DNA of 64,000 nucleotides from NCBI GenBank assembly GCA_000775715.1, contig JRWQ01000008.1, forward strand, positions 1-64,000. Direction: 5' to 3'. Positions 9,356 through 19,337 of the stretch are shown piece by piece (the stretch's first letter is position 1; each line of letters starts with the position of its first letter). Made by a program: the position numbers and the translations under genes. Source of the DNA: Vibrio tubiashii (lineage in GTDB: Bacteria; Pseudomonadota; Gammaproteobacteria; Enterobacterales; Vibrionaceae). The notes beneath the pieces are model-generated. The model was not told the origin of the DNA and made no database searches. It saw only the letters and a program-made list of their open reading frames with translations.

Positions 9356-10789
9356 CTAAGCCAAACTTTGGTTGCGGTTTCTATTTTTTCTCAACGAGAA
9401 CACAAATACGCAGATCAACACCGGATATCTAAATGCTTCGACAATTAACGAGGCAACACTGCTAATTGATGCTTGCTCTGCAGCAACACTAACTAAGCTA
9501 TTAACCGCTATAAGAATCGCAACCAGTACACCAATCTTCTTACCTGTCATCTCACTATGCTGTTGATCTAATGTCATCAGTAGACCAAGCATAGTAAACA
9601 CGATCGCGAGCCAATAAGTGAATACAGGTATTGGCCAAAACATTGCCATCACTCCACAAGCAATCAATAGCATTCCCCATACTACTTTTGAGGTCATGAG
9701 TGCATTAGCGTCGACTTGTGATTTTGTTTCTAAACGTATCAAGTGCCAAGCACACAACATACCCAGTAATGCCCCACTCAAACTATCTAGCAAAAATGCC
9801 ACACCGCTATAGAAGTTAGCAAAACTCAGCCAAAGAATGATTCCAAGTAGCCCCAGAGACCAACGATTTACATCCAACTTTTCGCTCACATGCAACACTA
9901 ACATACCGACACATGACCATATGGCGATAGGCAAATTAGGCAAGCTAAAACCGTAGCTTTTTGCAAGCTCCAGTGCTGGTAAATAAACATGTGGACGAGG
10001 CGAGGAAAACCCTTGCTGAGCAACTAAACTGAGCAACGAGGTAATGGTGATCGCAAAAAACACCTTATAAATAAATTGATGACCAAATCGCCAATAGAAG
10101 ACAGGGAGAAGAACAAGCAGCAAGGATGACTCACCAAGCCAGTTTCCCGCCATCAACACAGGTTCTAGTATCTGATAAATACCACTAGGTAGCTTCATAA
10201 ATAGGTGCTGAAGCTGGCTCATCCAATTGAGCTCCATTTGTTGTAGCACTGGCGCTGCTTCAATCAAGTGACCAACAAACAGTACACTTTGGTCTGTCGC
10301 TCGTGGCAAAAGTCCGGTGAGTATACTTAGCTGATTAGGATAACGATAAGAATCGCTAGGAACCCCAGCAGGATCAACAAGCATAGCTGATGAAACTTCA
10401 ATTCCGTAATGAGGTGCAAACCAGATGGGTAGCTCATAGCCGTCATAGGTATTATTGAACTGAAACGAGACAATATCTGAATCAGAGACGCAATCAAAGT
10501 AGACGCTCTTACCGTCGCTCATCAACTCATCTTTTACCGTAACCACTAACCCAGTCTCTTCCCATGTTTCTCTCTGCGCAGCTAACTGAGGCGATTCACC
10601 TTTGCCTATATAACCTGCAGGGAGCGAGAGCTTTCCGGTTAGAATCTCTTTTACCAGCACGATCTGGTCACCACTTCGTATGATGCAAGCCGCGCCTTTA
10701 ATTGAAGACTCACTCGCCGTAGCCAGTGATGAAAATAGCAGAGAAAGTCCTGCTAAAAGAAAAACAATTATTCTGTTATCGTAGTTCAT
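9356..10789 (-). CDS. Secreted Nudix domain fused to PAP2-like membrane domain
   Basis: 477 residues. An N-terminal signal sequence (about 1-26) is followed by a Nudix hydrolase domain with an intact Nudix box (G59-x5-E65 ... R73-E74 ... E77-E78-x-G80). The C-terminal half (about 210-470) has multiple membrane helices and resembles PAP2 lipid phosphatases. There RP at 265-266 survives from motif 1 with Gln instead of Lys, PSGH is replaced by a LPNL-like sequence, and the motif 3 His is gone (YSGVAFLLD), so phosphatase activity is doubtful. Nudix enzymes hydrolyse nucleoside diphosphate-X compounds; a periplasmic substrate is implied. It follows the GNAT gene after 9 bases, likely one operon. 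Confidence 0.8.
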   Translation of the reverse strand: MNYDNRIIVFLLAGLSLLFSSLATASESSIKGAACIIRSGDQIVLVKEILTGKLSLPAGYIGKGESPQLAAQRETWEETGLVVTVKDELMSDGKSVYFDCVSDSDIVSFQFNNTYDGYELPIWFAPHYGIEVSSAMLVDPAGVPSDSYRYPNQLSILTGLLPRATDQSVLFVGHLIEAAPVLQQMELNWMSQLQHLFMKLPSGIYQILEPVLMAGNWLGESSLLLVLLPVFYWRFGHQFIYKVFFAITITSLLSLVAQQGFSSPRPHVYLPALELAKSYGFSLPNLPIAIWSCVGMLVLHVSEKLDVNRWSLGLLGIILWLSFANFYSGVAFLLDSLSGALLGMLCAWHLIRLETKSQVDANALMTSKVVWGMLLIACGVMAMFWPIPVFTYWLAIVFTMLGLLMTLDQQHSEMTGKKIGVLVAILIAVNSLVSVAAEQASISSVASLIVEAFRYPVLICVFVFSLRKNRNRNQSLA

Positions 10790-10798
10790 TCTTAATTC

Positions 10799-11281
10799 TT
10801 AATCAGTCGTTACCGATTTGCGTAACCAATGAATATGGTGTTCAAAGCCACAATGACGATAAAAATCAGCTGCTGACTGGTTAAACTCCCAGACTTCAAC
10901 GAATATTTCTTTTACGCCATACTCTATAAAGCGTTGTTCCATCTTTCGACATAACTTGGTGGCGAGCCCCTCGCTACGTCTTCCCTGTACAACATAAAGT
11001 TCGTCAATACTGCCCATTGGTAACGGCTTACTGACTGTTGAAATAAGTTCACAAAAATGGCCGCTAATAAAGCCTATCACAACGTCTTTTTCGCACGCGA
11101 CAAATACAAGGCACTCAGGATCATCAAGATAACGAGCGATACTTTTCTCTTGTTCAATATCTTCAGCGGTTTTGAAATACTTAGGGCATTGCTGATGATG
11201 CTCGCGATGCAAATCAAACATGAGATCATTCAACTGTTCTAAATCTGTGTCTTTTACGCTACGAATCGTTACAGTGCACAT
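10799..11281 (-). CDS. GNAT-family N-acetyltransferase
   Basis: 160 residues with a full GNAT fold: IRSVKDTDLEQL at the start, the acetyl-CoA loop QGRRSEGLATKL (about residues 99-110), and the C-terminal NQSAADFYRHCGFE motif. The acetyl acceptor cannot be predicted. It is the first gene of a two-gene unit with the Nudix-PAP2 gene, only 9 bases apart, which hints at a shared pathway but nothing specific. Confidence 0.9.
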   Translation of the reverse strand: MCTVTIRSVKDTDLEQLNDLMFDLHREHHQQCPKYFKTAEDIEQEKSIARYLDDPECLVFVACEKDVVIGFISGHFCELISTVSKPLPMGSIDELYVVQGRRSEGLATKLCRKMEQRFIEYGVKEIFVEVWEFNQSAADFYRHCGFEHHIHWLRKSVTTD

Positions 11282-11341
11282 AGATATTTTTGCATTACGA
11301 ATAAAGTCACAGTGTGGCGGTTTAATACAATTATTTCAATT

Positions 11342-11367
11342 AAAAAAGCCCCAGGGATTAGGGGCTT
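11342..11367 (-). terminator. Rho-independent terminator of the prp operon
   Basis: On the minus strand AAGCCCC and GGGGCTT pair (11346-11352 with 11361-11367) and are followed by six T. It lies 32 bases beyond the prpE stop codon. Confidence 0.9.
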
Positions 11368-11398
11368 GGTTTGATAATAAGAAAAGACTTAGTGGTAT

Positions 11399-13276
11399 TT
11401 ATGGATGGAGCGCCTTTTCTATCTCTTCTAGGCTAGTTGGATCATCAATGGTAGAAGGGACTGTATATTGTTCACCATCCGCGATTTGGCGGATAGTCCG
11501 GCGTAATATCTTACCTGAACGTGTCTTAGGTAAGCGCTCTACCACTAGTGCGTGCTTAAAGCAGGCAACTGCACCAATTTCATCTCGTACCTTACCCACT
11601 AGCTCCCCTTCAAGCTCAAGGTCATCGACCTTAACACCATCTTTAAGAACAACCAGGCCCAATGGTAGCTGACCTTTAAGGTCATCATGAACCCCCACTA
11701 CAGCACACTCAGCAATAGCAGGGTGGCCGCCGACAATTTCTTCCATCTCACCGGTCGATAAGCGGTGACCAGCAACGTTGATCACGTCATCGATACGTCC
11801 CATGATAAACAAGTAGCCATCGTCATCAAGATAACCGCCATCACCAGATACATAGTAGCCTGGGAACTGACTCAAATAGCCCGACTCAAAACGGTCATGG
11901 TTGCGCCATACCGTTGGCAAACAGCTTGGCGGCAGTGGGCGTTTAAGAGCAACAAAGCCTTGCTGATTAGGCTCTACTGGTTCACCAAGCTCATTTAGAA
12001 TCTCAACTTGATAGCCTGGGATCGGTTTGGTGGCAGAGCCCGCTTTTACGGGCATCAGCTCAATACCCGTCGGATTACCTGCAATCGCCCAGCCTGTTTC
12101 TGTTTGCCACCAGTGGTCGACAACAGGTTTATCAGTTTTACTCTCGACCCACTCTAAAGTTGGCGGATCTAGACGTTCGCCCGCCATAAAGATGGTTTTT
12201 AATTTCGACAAGTCAAACTGCTGAATGTATTCGCCATCTGGGTCTTCTTTCTTGATTGCGCGGAAAGCCGTGGGGGCAGAGAAAAGCACATCCACGTTAT
12301 ACTCTTCACACACGCGCCAAAATGCGCCGGGATCGGGAGTACGAACCGGTTTACCTTCATAAAGTATCGTTGTGCAACCATGAATTAACGGCGCATAAAC
12401 GATGTATGAATGTCCCACTACCCAACCGACATCAGACGCAGCCCAATAGACGCTATCTTGCGGCACGTTGTAGATAGCACTCATCGAGTACTTCATCGCT
12501 ACCGCATGGCCACCATTGTCGCGCACGACACCTTTAGGCTTACCTGTCGTACCTGAAGTATAAAGAATATAAAGAGGGTCTGTTGCCAAGACAGGTACGC
12601 AAGCATGTGGGAGTGCACCTTGGTAGGCTTGTATCCAATCAATATCGCGCTCAGAGTTCAACTCTGCTTCACACTGAGGTCGTTGCAATACCATTACGCG
12701 TTCAGGCTTCCATCGACTGTCCATAATCGCTCTATCAACAAGCGGTTTATATGGGATCACCTTAGTGACTTCAACGCCACAAGACGCGGTCATCACCACT
12801 TTAGGCTCGGCATCTTCAAGGCGAACGGCAAGTTCATTCGCAGCGAAGCCACCAAACACCACCGAGTGAATCGCTCCCAAACGCGCACAAGCTAACATTG
12901 CCATTGCCGCTTCAGGAATCATTGGCATGTAGATGACCACTCGATCGCCTTTTTCAACGCCCTGCTGCGCAAGCATGCCAGCAATTCGGGCAACTTGATC
13001 TCTAAGCTCTCGGTAGGTGTAACTTTGCTTAGTTTCGGTAACTGGCGAGTCGTAAATCAACGCAACCTTATCGCCTCGCCCTTGCTCACAATGGTAATCC
13101 AATGCCAGCCAAGCTGTGTTGAGCATTCCATCAGGGAACCAACGCTCTATACCATTTTCATCCTTGGCGAGAATGGATTCTGGCTGTTTAAACCAGTCAA
13201 TACTTTTTGCCTGCTCTGCCCAAAATGCTTCAGGCTCTGACAGCGCCCATTGATATTCTTTTTGATACGTAGACAT
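11399..13276 (-). CDS. prpE: Propionate-CoA ligase PrpE
   Basis: 625 residues from ATG 13276, chosen over an upstream in-frame start because GGAGGAAG lies just before it and the protein then starts like the family (MSTYQKEYQWA). It activates propionate to propionyl-CoA with ATP, feeding the 2-methylcitrate cycle. Visible motifs are the AMP-binding YTSGTTGKPKG, the region DHWWQTETGW, and the C-terminal catalytic lysine in TRSGKILRR. It is the last gene of the prp operon, 44 bases after prpF and before a strong terminator. Acetyl-CoA synthetase is the close relative; the operon decides for PrpE. Confidence 0.95.
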   Translation of the reverse strand: MSTYQKEYQWALSEPEAFWAEQAKSIDWFKQPESILAKDENGIERWFPDGMLNTAWLALDYHCEQGRGDKVALIYDSPVTETKQSYTYRELRDQVARIAGMLAQQGVEKGDRVVIYMPMIPEAAMAMLACARLGAIHSVVFGGFAANELAVRLEDAEPKVVMTASCGVEVTKVIPYKPLVDRAIMDSRWKPERVMVLQRPQCEAELNSERDIDWIQAYQGALPHACVPVLATDPLYILYTSGTTGKPKGVVRDNGGHAVAMKYSMSAIYNVPQDSVYWAASDVGWVVGHSYIVYAPLIHGCTTILYEGKPVRTPDPGAFWRVCEEYNVDVLFSAPTAFRAIKKEDPDGEYIQQFDLSKLKTIFMAGERLDPPTLEWVESKTDKPVVDHWWQTETGWAIAGNPTGIELMPVKAGSATKPIPGYQVEILNELGEPVEPNQQGFVALKRPLPPSCLPTVWRNHDRFESGYLSQFPGYYVSGDGGYLDDDGYLFIMGRIDDVINVAGHRLSTGEMEEIVGGHPAIAECAVVGVHDDLKGQLPLGLVVLKDGVKVDDLELEGELVGKVRDEIGAVACFKHALVVERLPKTRSGKILRRTIRQIADGEQYTVPSTIDDPTSLEEIEKALHP

Positions 13277-13320
13277 ATTGCTTCCTCCAGTATGTCTCGA
13301 CATTGCTTTGATGTAGTTAA

Positions 13321-14502
13321 CTACGCAAAAATATCGGAGGGTACACGTACAAAGCCCTCCATAATGATTCGAGCACTGCGGCTCATTACGGCTTTTTCAA
13401 CGACCCAACCCTGCTTAGCTTGCAACGCTTTCGCACCCACTTTTAAAGTTCCAGATGGATGACCAAAGGTCACTGACTCCATCTCTCCTCCACCAGCAGC
13501 GCGATTAACAATGGTGCCGGGAACGCAAGACGCCGACGCAATTGCCACAGCGGCCGTCCCCATCATTGCGTGATGCAACTTACCCATAGATAGAGCACGA
13601 ACTAAGACATCCACCTCGTTTTCATCGACCGGTTTGCCGCTCGAAGATAGATAGCTTTTAGGGCTGGCGACAAAAGCAACTTTAGGCGTGTGTTGACGAG
13701 CCTCCGCTTCTTCAACCGAGCTAATCAAACCCATTTTCAATGCGCCATACGCTCTAATAGTTTCAAAGCGCGCTAACGCCTGTTGATCACTGTTGATATC
13801 ATTTTGCAACTCAGTGCCTTGATACCTCAGCGCTTCGGCGTCAATAAAGATGGTTGGAATACCCGCATTAATGAACGTAGCTTCGAAAGTACCAACATTT
13901 GGCACTTCTAGTTGATCAACCACGTTTCCAGTTGGGAACATACTTCCTTCACCATCTGCTGGCTGCATAAAGTCCACTTGAATTTCAGCAGCAGGAAAGG
14001 TCACGCCATCAAGTTCAAAGTCACCGGTTTCTTGAACTTGCCCATTAACAATCGGCACATGAACCACAATGGTTTTACTGATATTGGCTTGCCACACTCT
14101 TACTGCTACTGTTCCGTTCTCAGGTATACGCTCGGCATCGACTAACCCAGCATGGATAGCAAAAGGCCCGACAGCAGCAGACAAGTTACCGCAGTTACCA
14201 CTCCAATCAACGAATGGCTTATCTATCGAAACTTGTCCAAATAGATAGTCCACATCGTGGCCTGGCTGAGTGCTTTTCGACACAATCACAGTTTTACTCG
14301 TACTTGATGTCGCCCCACCCATACCATCAATCTGTTTTGCATACGGATCTGGGCTACCAATCACTCGTTGCAGCAAAGCATCGCGCTCTTTTCCCGGCTG
14401 TTGAGCAGGTTTTGGCAAATCTTCTAAGCTGAAGAACACCCCTTTACTGGTACCGCCTCGCATATAGGTCGCGGGGACTTTTATTTGACTTAGTGTTGTC
14501 AT
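13321..14502 (-). CDS. prpF: 2-methylaconitate cis-trans isomerase PrpF
   Basis: 393 residues from ATG 14502, selected because AGGTGA lies 6 bases upstream; a GTG at 14511 would start inside that ribosome site. PrpF isomerises the 2-methylaconitate made by AcnD so that aconitase B can hydrate it, replacing PrpD. The N-terminal PATYMRGGTSKGVFF and the later NPFV-like glycine-rich segments are typical of PrpF. Nine bases separate it from acnD. Confidence 0.95.
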   Translation of the reverse strand: MTTLSQIKVPATYMRGGTSKGVFFSLEDLPKPAQQPGKERDALLQRVIGSPDPYAKQIDGMGGATSSTSKTVIVSKSTQPGHDVDYLFGQVSIDKPFVDWSGNCGNLSAAVGPFAIHAGLVDAERIPENGTVAVRVWQANISKTIVVHVPIVNGQVQETGDFELDGVTFPAAEIQVDFMQPADGEGSMFPTGNVVDQLEVPNVGTFEATFINAGIPTIFIDAEALRYQGTELQNDINSDQQALARFETIRAYGALKMGLISSVEEAEARQHTPKVAFVASPKSYLSSSGKPVDENEVDVLVRALSMGKLHHAMMGTAAVAIASASCVPGTIVNRAAGGGEMESVTFGHPSGTLKVGAKALQAKQGWVVEKAVMSRSARIIMEGFVRVPSDIFA

Positions 14503-14511
14503 AATAGTCAC

Positions 14512-17103
14512 CTACTGAGATAAAAAGTCTTGAGCGAAACGTTGCAATACCCCACCCGCGTTATAGACACTCACTTCATCAGCGGTATCCAAACGACAAG
14601 TCACCGGTACATCAAACTTGTCACCATTGGCACGAGTAACAATCAAGGCGAGATCAGCCCCTGGTTTTATTTCGCCAAGCACGTCATACAGCTCACTACC
14701 GTCTAGTTCAAGCGTGTTGCGGTCAGTGCCCGGCTTGAACTGAAGTGGTAGAACGCCCATGCCGACTAAGTTGGTTCTATGAATTCGTTCAAACCCTTCA
14801 GCAACAATGGCTTCAACGCCCGCTAAACGCACCCCTTTCGCCGCCCAGTCGCGAGACGAACCCTGACCATAATCAGCGCCTGCAACGATGATCAGCGGCT
14901 GCTTGCGGTTCATGTAGGTTTCAATCGCTTCCCACATGCGAGTCACTTTGCCTTCGGGTTCTATTCGCGCTAGCGATCCTTGAACAACTTCGCCACGCTC
15001 TTGCACCATCTCATTGAACAATTTCGGGTTAGCAAAGGTAGCACGCTGAGCCGTAAGGTGATCGCCACGGTGCGTCGCATAGGAGTTAAAGTCTTCCTCA
15101 GGTACATCCATCGAAGCCAAGTATTCCCCGGCAGCACTGCTTGCTAGAATCGCATTCGACGGCGATAAATGGTCGGTAGTGATGTTGTCACCCAGAACGG
15201 CTAGCGGTCTCATGCCTGACAGTGTTCTTTCACCTGCCAATGCGCCTTCCCAGTAGGGTGGACGGCGGATGTAGGTACTCTTTGGTCGCCAATCATAAAG
15301 CGGGTTACTGTTGCGCTCGCCCTCATCGAGTTTGAACATTTGAATGTAGACTTGGTTAAACTGTTCCGGTTTTACGTGTTTTCCAACTACTGCATCGATC
15401 TCTTCATCACTTGGCCACAAATCATTGAGGTAAATTGGCTTGCCTTGTTGATCATGACCGAGCGCGTCTCGCTCAATATCAAAGCGGATGGTTCCCGCCA
15501 AAGCATACGCTACAACAAGGGGTGGCGAAGCTAAGAATGCTTGCTTGGCATACGGATGAATACGACCATCAAAGTTACGGTTGCCTGACAACACAGCCGT
15601 CGTATATACATCACGGTCTATGATCTCTTGCTGAATTTTCGGGTCTAGTGCGCCACTCATACCATTACAAGTCGTACAGGCATAAGCAACGATACCGAAG
15701 CCGAGTTTTTCTAATTCAGGCAATAAACCTGCATCTTCAAGATAGAGCTTCGCCACTTTAGAACCCGGAGCAAAAGAGGACTTAACCCAAGGTTTGCGCA
15801 CTAAGCCAAGCTGATTGGCTTTCTTAGCAACGAGTCCAGCAGCGACGACGTTACGTGGGTTACTGGTGTTAGTACACGAAGTAATGGCCGCAATGATCAC
15901 CGCACCATCGGGTAGTTGGTCATCTTCGGGGGCTTGCTCTAGATCTTGGGCAATGCCTCGCTCAACAAGCTCAGAGGTAGGCAAACGACGGTGTGGATTC
16001 GAAGGGCCAGCCATGTTTCGCGACACTTTAGACAGGTCAAACTCGAGCACTCGCTCATATTCCGCAGTTTCAAGATCATCTGCCCACAGTCCAGTCTGCT
16101 TAGCGTATTGTTCAACTAGCGCAACTTGCTCCTCATCACGACCTGTAAGTTTCAAGTAGTTGATGGTCTGCTCGTCAATGTAGAACATCCCTGCGGTCGC
16201 ACCATACTCAGGCGTCATATTCGAGATCGTCGCTCTATCTCCAATGGTTAAGTCTTTCGCGCCTTCGCCAAAGAACTCAAGATAAGACGAAACAACACGC
16301 TCATTACGTAGGAACTCTGTAATGGCAAGGACAATATCAGTCGCAGTAATGCCCGGCTGACGTTTACCTGTAAGCCTTACCCCAACGATATCTGGCAGAC
16401 GCATCATAGATGGGCGGCCAAGCATCACGGTTTCCGCTTCTAGTCCGCCGACACCAATAGCAATAACCCCGAGCGCATCAACGTGCGGTGTATGGCTATC
16501 AGTACCAACACAGGTATCTGGATAGGCAATTCCCTGTTTGGTCTGCACAACAGGAGACATTTTCTCCAAGTTAATCTGGTGCATAATGCCGTTACCCGCA
16601 GGGATCACGCTTACGTTTTCAAACGCTGTTTTACACCATTCGATGAAGTGAAAACGGTCTTCATTTCTGCGCTCTTCAATCGCGCGGTTTTTCTCAAACG
16701 CTTCCGGGTCAAAACCTGCATGTTCTACCGCTAATGAGTGGTCAACAATCAACTGAGTTTCAACCACAGGGTTCACTTTAGCAGGGTCTCCGCCTTGCAA
16801 TGCAATCGCATCACGCAAGCCTGCTAAGTCAACTAATGCCGTTTGACCTAAAATGTCATGACAAACCACACGCGCCGGATACCAAGGAAAATCAAGGTCA
16901 CGCTTGCGTTCAATGATCTGCTCCAGGCTTTGAGTCAAAGCTTCAGGGTCACAGCGACGGACGAGTTGCTCGGCTAGCACACGTGATGTGTAAGGGAGCT
17001 TCTCGTAAGCACCTGGAGAGAGTGTATTTACTGCTTCTCGGGCATCAAAATAATCAAGATGACTACCCGGAAGTGATTTTCTGTATAAGGTATTAATGCT
17101 CAT
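14512..17103 (-). CDS. acnD: Fe/S-dependent 2-methylcitrate dehydratase AcnD
   Basis: 863 residues from ATG 17103 (GGAAG upstream), which matches the family; an upstream in-frame start would add 39 unrelated residues. AcnD is an aconitase-family enzyme that dehydrates 2-methylcitrate. The iron-sulfur cysteines are in ITSCTNTSNP and ACTTCNGMSG, and the swivel domain has GADYGQGSSRDWAAKG. Its partner PrpF is immediately downstream, which distinguishes it from housekeeping aconitase A. Sixty-one bases separate it from prpC. Confidence 0.96.
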   Translation of the reverse strand: MSINTLYRKSLPGSHLDYFDAREAVNTLSPGAYEKLPYTSRVLAEQLVRRCDPEALTQSLEQIIERKRDLDFPWYPARVVCHDILGQTALVDLAGLRDAIALQGGDPAKVNPVVETQLIVDHSLAVEHAGFDPEAFEKNRAIEERRNEDRFHFIEWCKTAFENVSVIPAGNGIMHQINLEKMSPVVQTKQGIAYPDTCVGTDSHTPHVDALGVIAIGVGGLEAETVMLGRPSMMRLPDIVGVRLTGKRQPGITATDIVLAITEFLRNERVVSSYLEFFGEGAKDLTIGDRATISNMTPEYGATAGMFYIDEQTINYLKLTGRDEEQVALVEQYAKQTGLWADDLETAEYERVLEFDLSKVSRNMAGPSNPHRRLPTSELVERGIAQDLEQAPEDDQLPDGAVIIAAITSCTNTSNPRNVVAAGLVAKKANQLGLVRKPWVKSSFAPGSKVAKLYLEDAGLLPELEKLGFGIVAYACTTCNGMSGALDPKIQQEIIDRDVYTTAVLSGNRNFDGRIHPYAKQAFLASPPLVVAYALAGTIRFDIERDALGHDQQGKPIYLNDLWPSDEEIDAVVGKHVKPEQFNQVYIQMFKLDEGERNSNPLYDWRPKSTYIRRPPYWEGALAGERTLSGMRPLAVLGDNITTDHLSPSNAILASSAAGEYLASMDVPEEDFNSYATHRGDHLTAQRATFANPKLFNEMVQERGEVVQGSLARIEPEGKVTRMWEAIETYMNRKQPLIIVAGADYGQGSSRDWAAKGVRLAGVEAIVAEGFERIHRTNLVGMGVLPLQFKPGTDRNTLELDGSELYDVLGEIKPGADLALIVTRANGDKFDVPVTCRLDTADEVSVYNAGGVLQRFAQDFLSQ

Positions 17104-17164
17104 AACTGCTTCCATTCCGCTAGATGTTTGCTCCCTTGGTTGCAAGGGAGCAAGATCGTTTGTG

Positions 17165-18307
17165 CTATCGTTTTTCAATTGGAACCCAATCTTGGTGATC
17201 TGGTCCTGTGTAATCTGCACTTGGTCGAATGATTCGGTTATTCGCGCGCTGCTCGTAAACGTGTGCAGCCCAACCCGTTAAACGGCTCATAACGAAAATT
17301 GGCGTAAACAGTTTAGTTGGAATATCCATGAAGTGGTAAGCCGACGCATGGAAGAAGTCTGCGTTACAGAATAACCCCTTCTCGCGTTTCATCACCGCTT
17401 CAACACGCTCAGAAACGGCATATAGATGTGTGTCACCCACCGCTTTTGAAAGCTCTTGTGACCAACGCTTAATCAACGCATTGCGTGGGTCGCTTTCACG
17501 GTAGATTGCGTGACCAAAACCCATAATTTTGTCTTTATTAGCGAGCATCTGCATGATATTGGCTTCTGCTTCATCTGGAGTTTGCCAATTTTCGATCATC
17601 TCCATCGCTGCTTCGTTAGCACCACCATGCAAAGGGCCACGAAGTGTACCAATAGCCGCGGTAATGCAAGAGTGGAGATCAGACAATGTTGAGGCACATA
17701 CGCGGGCAGCAAAGGTCGAGGCATTAAACTCGTGCTCAGCATAAAGAATCAGCGAACAGTGCATGACCTGCTTATGTATTTCCGTCGGTTCTTTATCGGT
17801 TAGCATTTTCAGAAAATAGCCGCCAATACAAGTTTCAGAGTGATCATCGGTATCAATACGCACGCCATCATGACTAAAGCGATACCAATAACAGATAATC
17901 GCTGGGAACAAGGCGAGCATGCGTTCCGTTGCATCTAACTGCTCATCAAAGCTCATCTCTTGTTCTAGGTTACCTAGCACTGAACAACCGGTACGCATAA
18001 CATCCATTGGGTGCGCTGACGCCGGGATAAGCTCTAGCGCTTGTTTAAGCTCACTTGGCAAGCCACGCAAACTGATTAAGCGCGTTTTGTACTCATCGAG
18101 TTCCGCTTGCGTTGGCAAGTGACCGCGTAACAACAAGTGTGCCACTTCTTCAAACTGAGCGTTGTTCGCTAGATCAGTAATATCGTAACCACGATAAGTC
18201 AGACCCGTTCCTGTTTTTCCGACAGTACACAAAGCTGTGCTACCAGCGCTTTGACCGCGTAGGCCTGCGCCACCTAACTCTTCATTCTTTTTCGATGATA
18301 GAGGCAT
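17165..18307 (-). CDS. prpC: 2-methylcitrate synthase PrpC
   Basis: 380 residues, the normal size. It condenses propionyl-CoA with oxaloacetate to 2-methylcitrate. Citrate-synthase fold with catalytic histidines in GPLHGGANEA and GFGHAIYRE and the aspartate in FCNADFFHASAY. AAGGAG stands 8 bases before the ATG. A 122-base gap to prpB holds an imperfect match to the operator found upstream of prpR. Confidence 0.97.
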   Translation of the reverse strand: MPLSSKKNEELGGAGLRGQSAGSTALCTVGKTGTGLTYRGYDITDLANNAQFEEVAHLLLRGHLPTQAELDEYKTRLISLRGLPSELKQALELIPASAHPMDVMRTGCSVLGNLEQEMSFDEQLDATERMLALFPAIICYWYRFSHDGVRIDTDDHSETCIGGYFLKMLTDKEPTEIHKQVMHCSLILYAEHEFNASTFAARVCASTLSDLHSCITAAIGTLRGPLHGGANEAAMEMIENWQTPDEAEANIMQMLANKDKIMGFGHAIYRESDPRNALIKRWSQELSKAVGDTHLYAVSERVEAVMKREKGLFCNADFFHASAYHFMDIPTKLFTPIFVMSRLTGWAAHVYEQRANNRIIRPSADYTGPDHQDWVPIEKR

Positions 18308-18351
18308 TTTGAACTCCTTTTCTGTTCGATTGTGCTCTCTTAGTGGAGCGT

Positions 18352-18366
18352 TTGTTTGTCGAACAA
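18352..18366. promoter_or_regulatory. Imperfect PrpR-like operator between prpB and prpC
   Basis: TTGTTTGTCGAACAA is an inverted repeat (TTGTT-N5-AACAA) centred on TGTCG, similar to the ATTGTCGACAAT sites in front of prpR but with one extra base. It could be a secondary operator or chance. Confidence 0.3.
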
Positions 18367-18429
18367 TTTCACGTTATTGACTGGATTTATAATTCACTTT
18401 TTAATCGGATTTCTTGGGCTTCCGTTTAT

Positions 18430-19326
18430 CTACTTTCCTTCTGAAAACAGCTGATCAAGCTTGTCTTCATAGTCATGATATTTGAGGTGAGCATAAAGCT
18501 CTTTGCGGGTCTGCATTGACTCAGTCAGCGCTTCTTGATTACCCACTTCTAATAGATGTTTGTATACAGTTTCTGCTGCCTTGTTCATGGCACGGAACGC
18601 GCTAAGTGGGTAAAGCACCATATCCACTTTAGATTTAGCGAGCTCTTCGCAACCATAAAGTGGCGTTTGACCGAACTCAGTAATATTGGCCAGGATTGGC
18701 ACGTGCTTGCCCGTGGCACTCTTAAGCGCATCGGAAAACTGAACATACTGCTCGAGCTGATTCATCGCTTCAGGGAAGATCATATCCGCCCCTGCTTCTA
18801 CACAAGCAATCGCACGCTCAATCGCGCTATCAATCCCTTCAACCGCTAACGCATCGGTACGCGCCATAATCACAAAGCTATCGTCATTACGGGCATCAAC
18901 CGCCGCTTTGACTCGGTCGACCATCTCTTGCTGGCTCACAATCGCTTTGTTGGGTCTATGCCCACAACGCTTCTGCGCCACTTGGTCTTCCATGTGCACA
19001 GCCCCTGCCCCTGCTTTTTCCATCGCTTTAATAGTGCGAGCAATATTAAACGCGCCGCCAAACCCAGTATCAATATCGACCAGTAGCGGCAGATCGCAGG
19101 CGTTAGTGATACGCTCGACATCCACCAGAACATCGTTGAGTGTGGTGATACCTAGATCTGGCAACCCGTAAGAGGCGTTTGCAATACCGCCACCAGAGAG
19201 GTAGATGGCTTGATGGCCTAGATTTTTCGCCATCATTGCGCAGTATGGGTTAATAGTACCGACGATCTGCAATGGCTCATTTTGTTCGACAGCAAGTCTG
19301 AACTTGGCTCCTTGAGATAAACTCAT
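18430..19326 (-). CDS. prpB: 2-methylisocitrate lyase PrpB
   Basis: 298 residues. It splits 2-methylisocitrate to pyruvate and succinate. The isocitrate lyase/PEP mutase signature KRCGH is at about residues 118-122, and the metal-binding DIDTGFGG at about 83-90. AGAGGAAAG precedes the ATG. It starts 11 bases after the end of prpR, so regulator and enzymes are probably co-transcribed. Confidence 0.97.
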   Translation of the reverse strand: MSLSQGAKFRLAVEQNEPLQIVGTINPYCAMMAKNLGHQAIYLSGGGIANASYGLPDLGITTLNDVLVDVERITNACDLPLLVDIDTGFGGAFNIARTIKAMEKAGAGAVHMEDQVAQKRCGHRPNKAIVSQQEMVDRVKAAVDARNDDSFVIMARTDALAVEGIDSAIERAIACVEAGADMIFPEAMNQLEQYVQFSDALKSATGKHVPILANITEFGQTPLYGCEELAKSKVDMVLYPLSAFRAMNKAAETVYKHLLEVGNQEALTESMQTRKELYAHLKYHDYEDKLDQLFSEGK

Positions 19327-19337
19327 GACTCTTTCCT

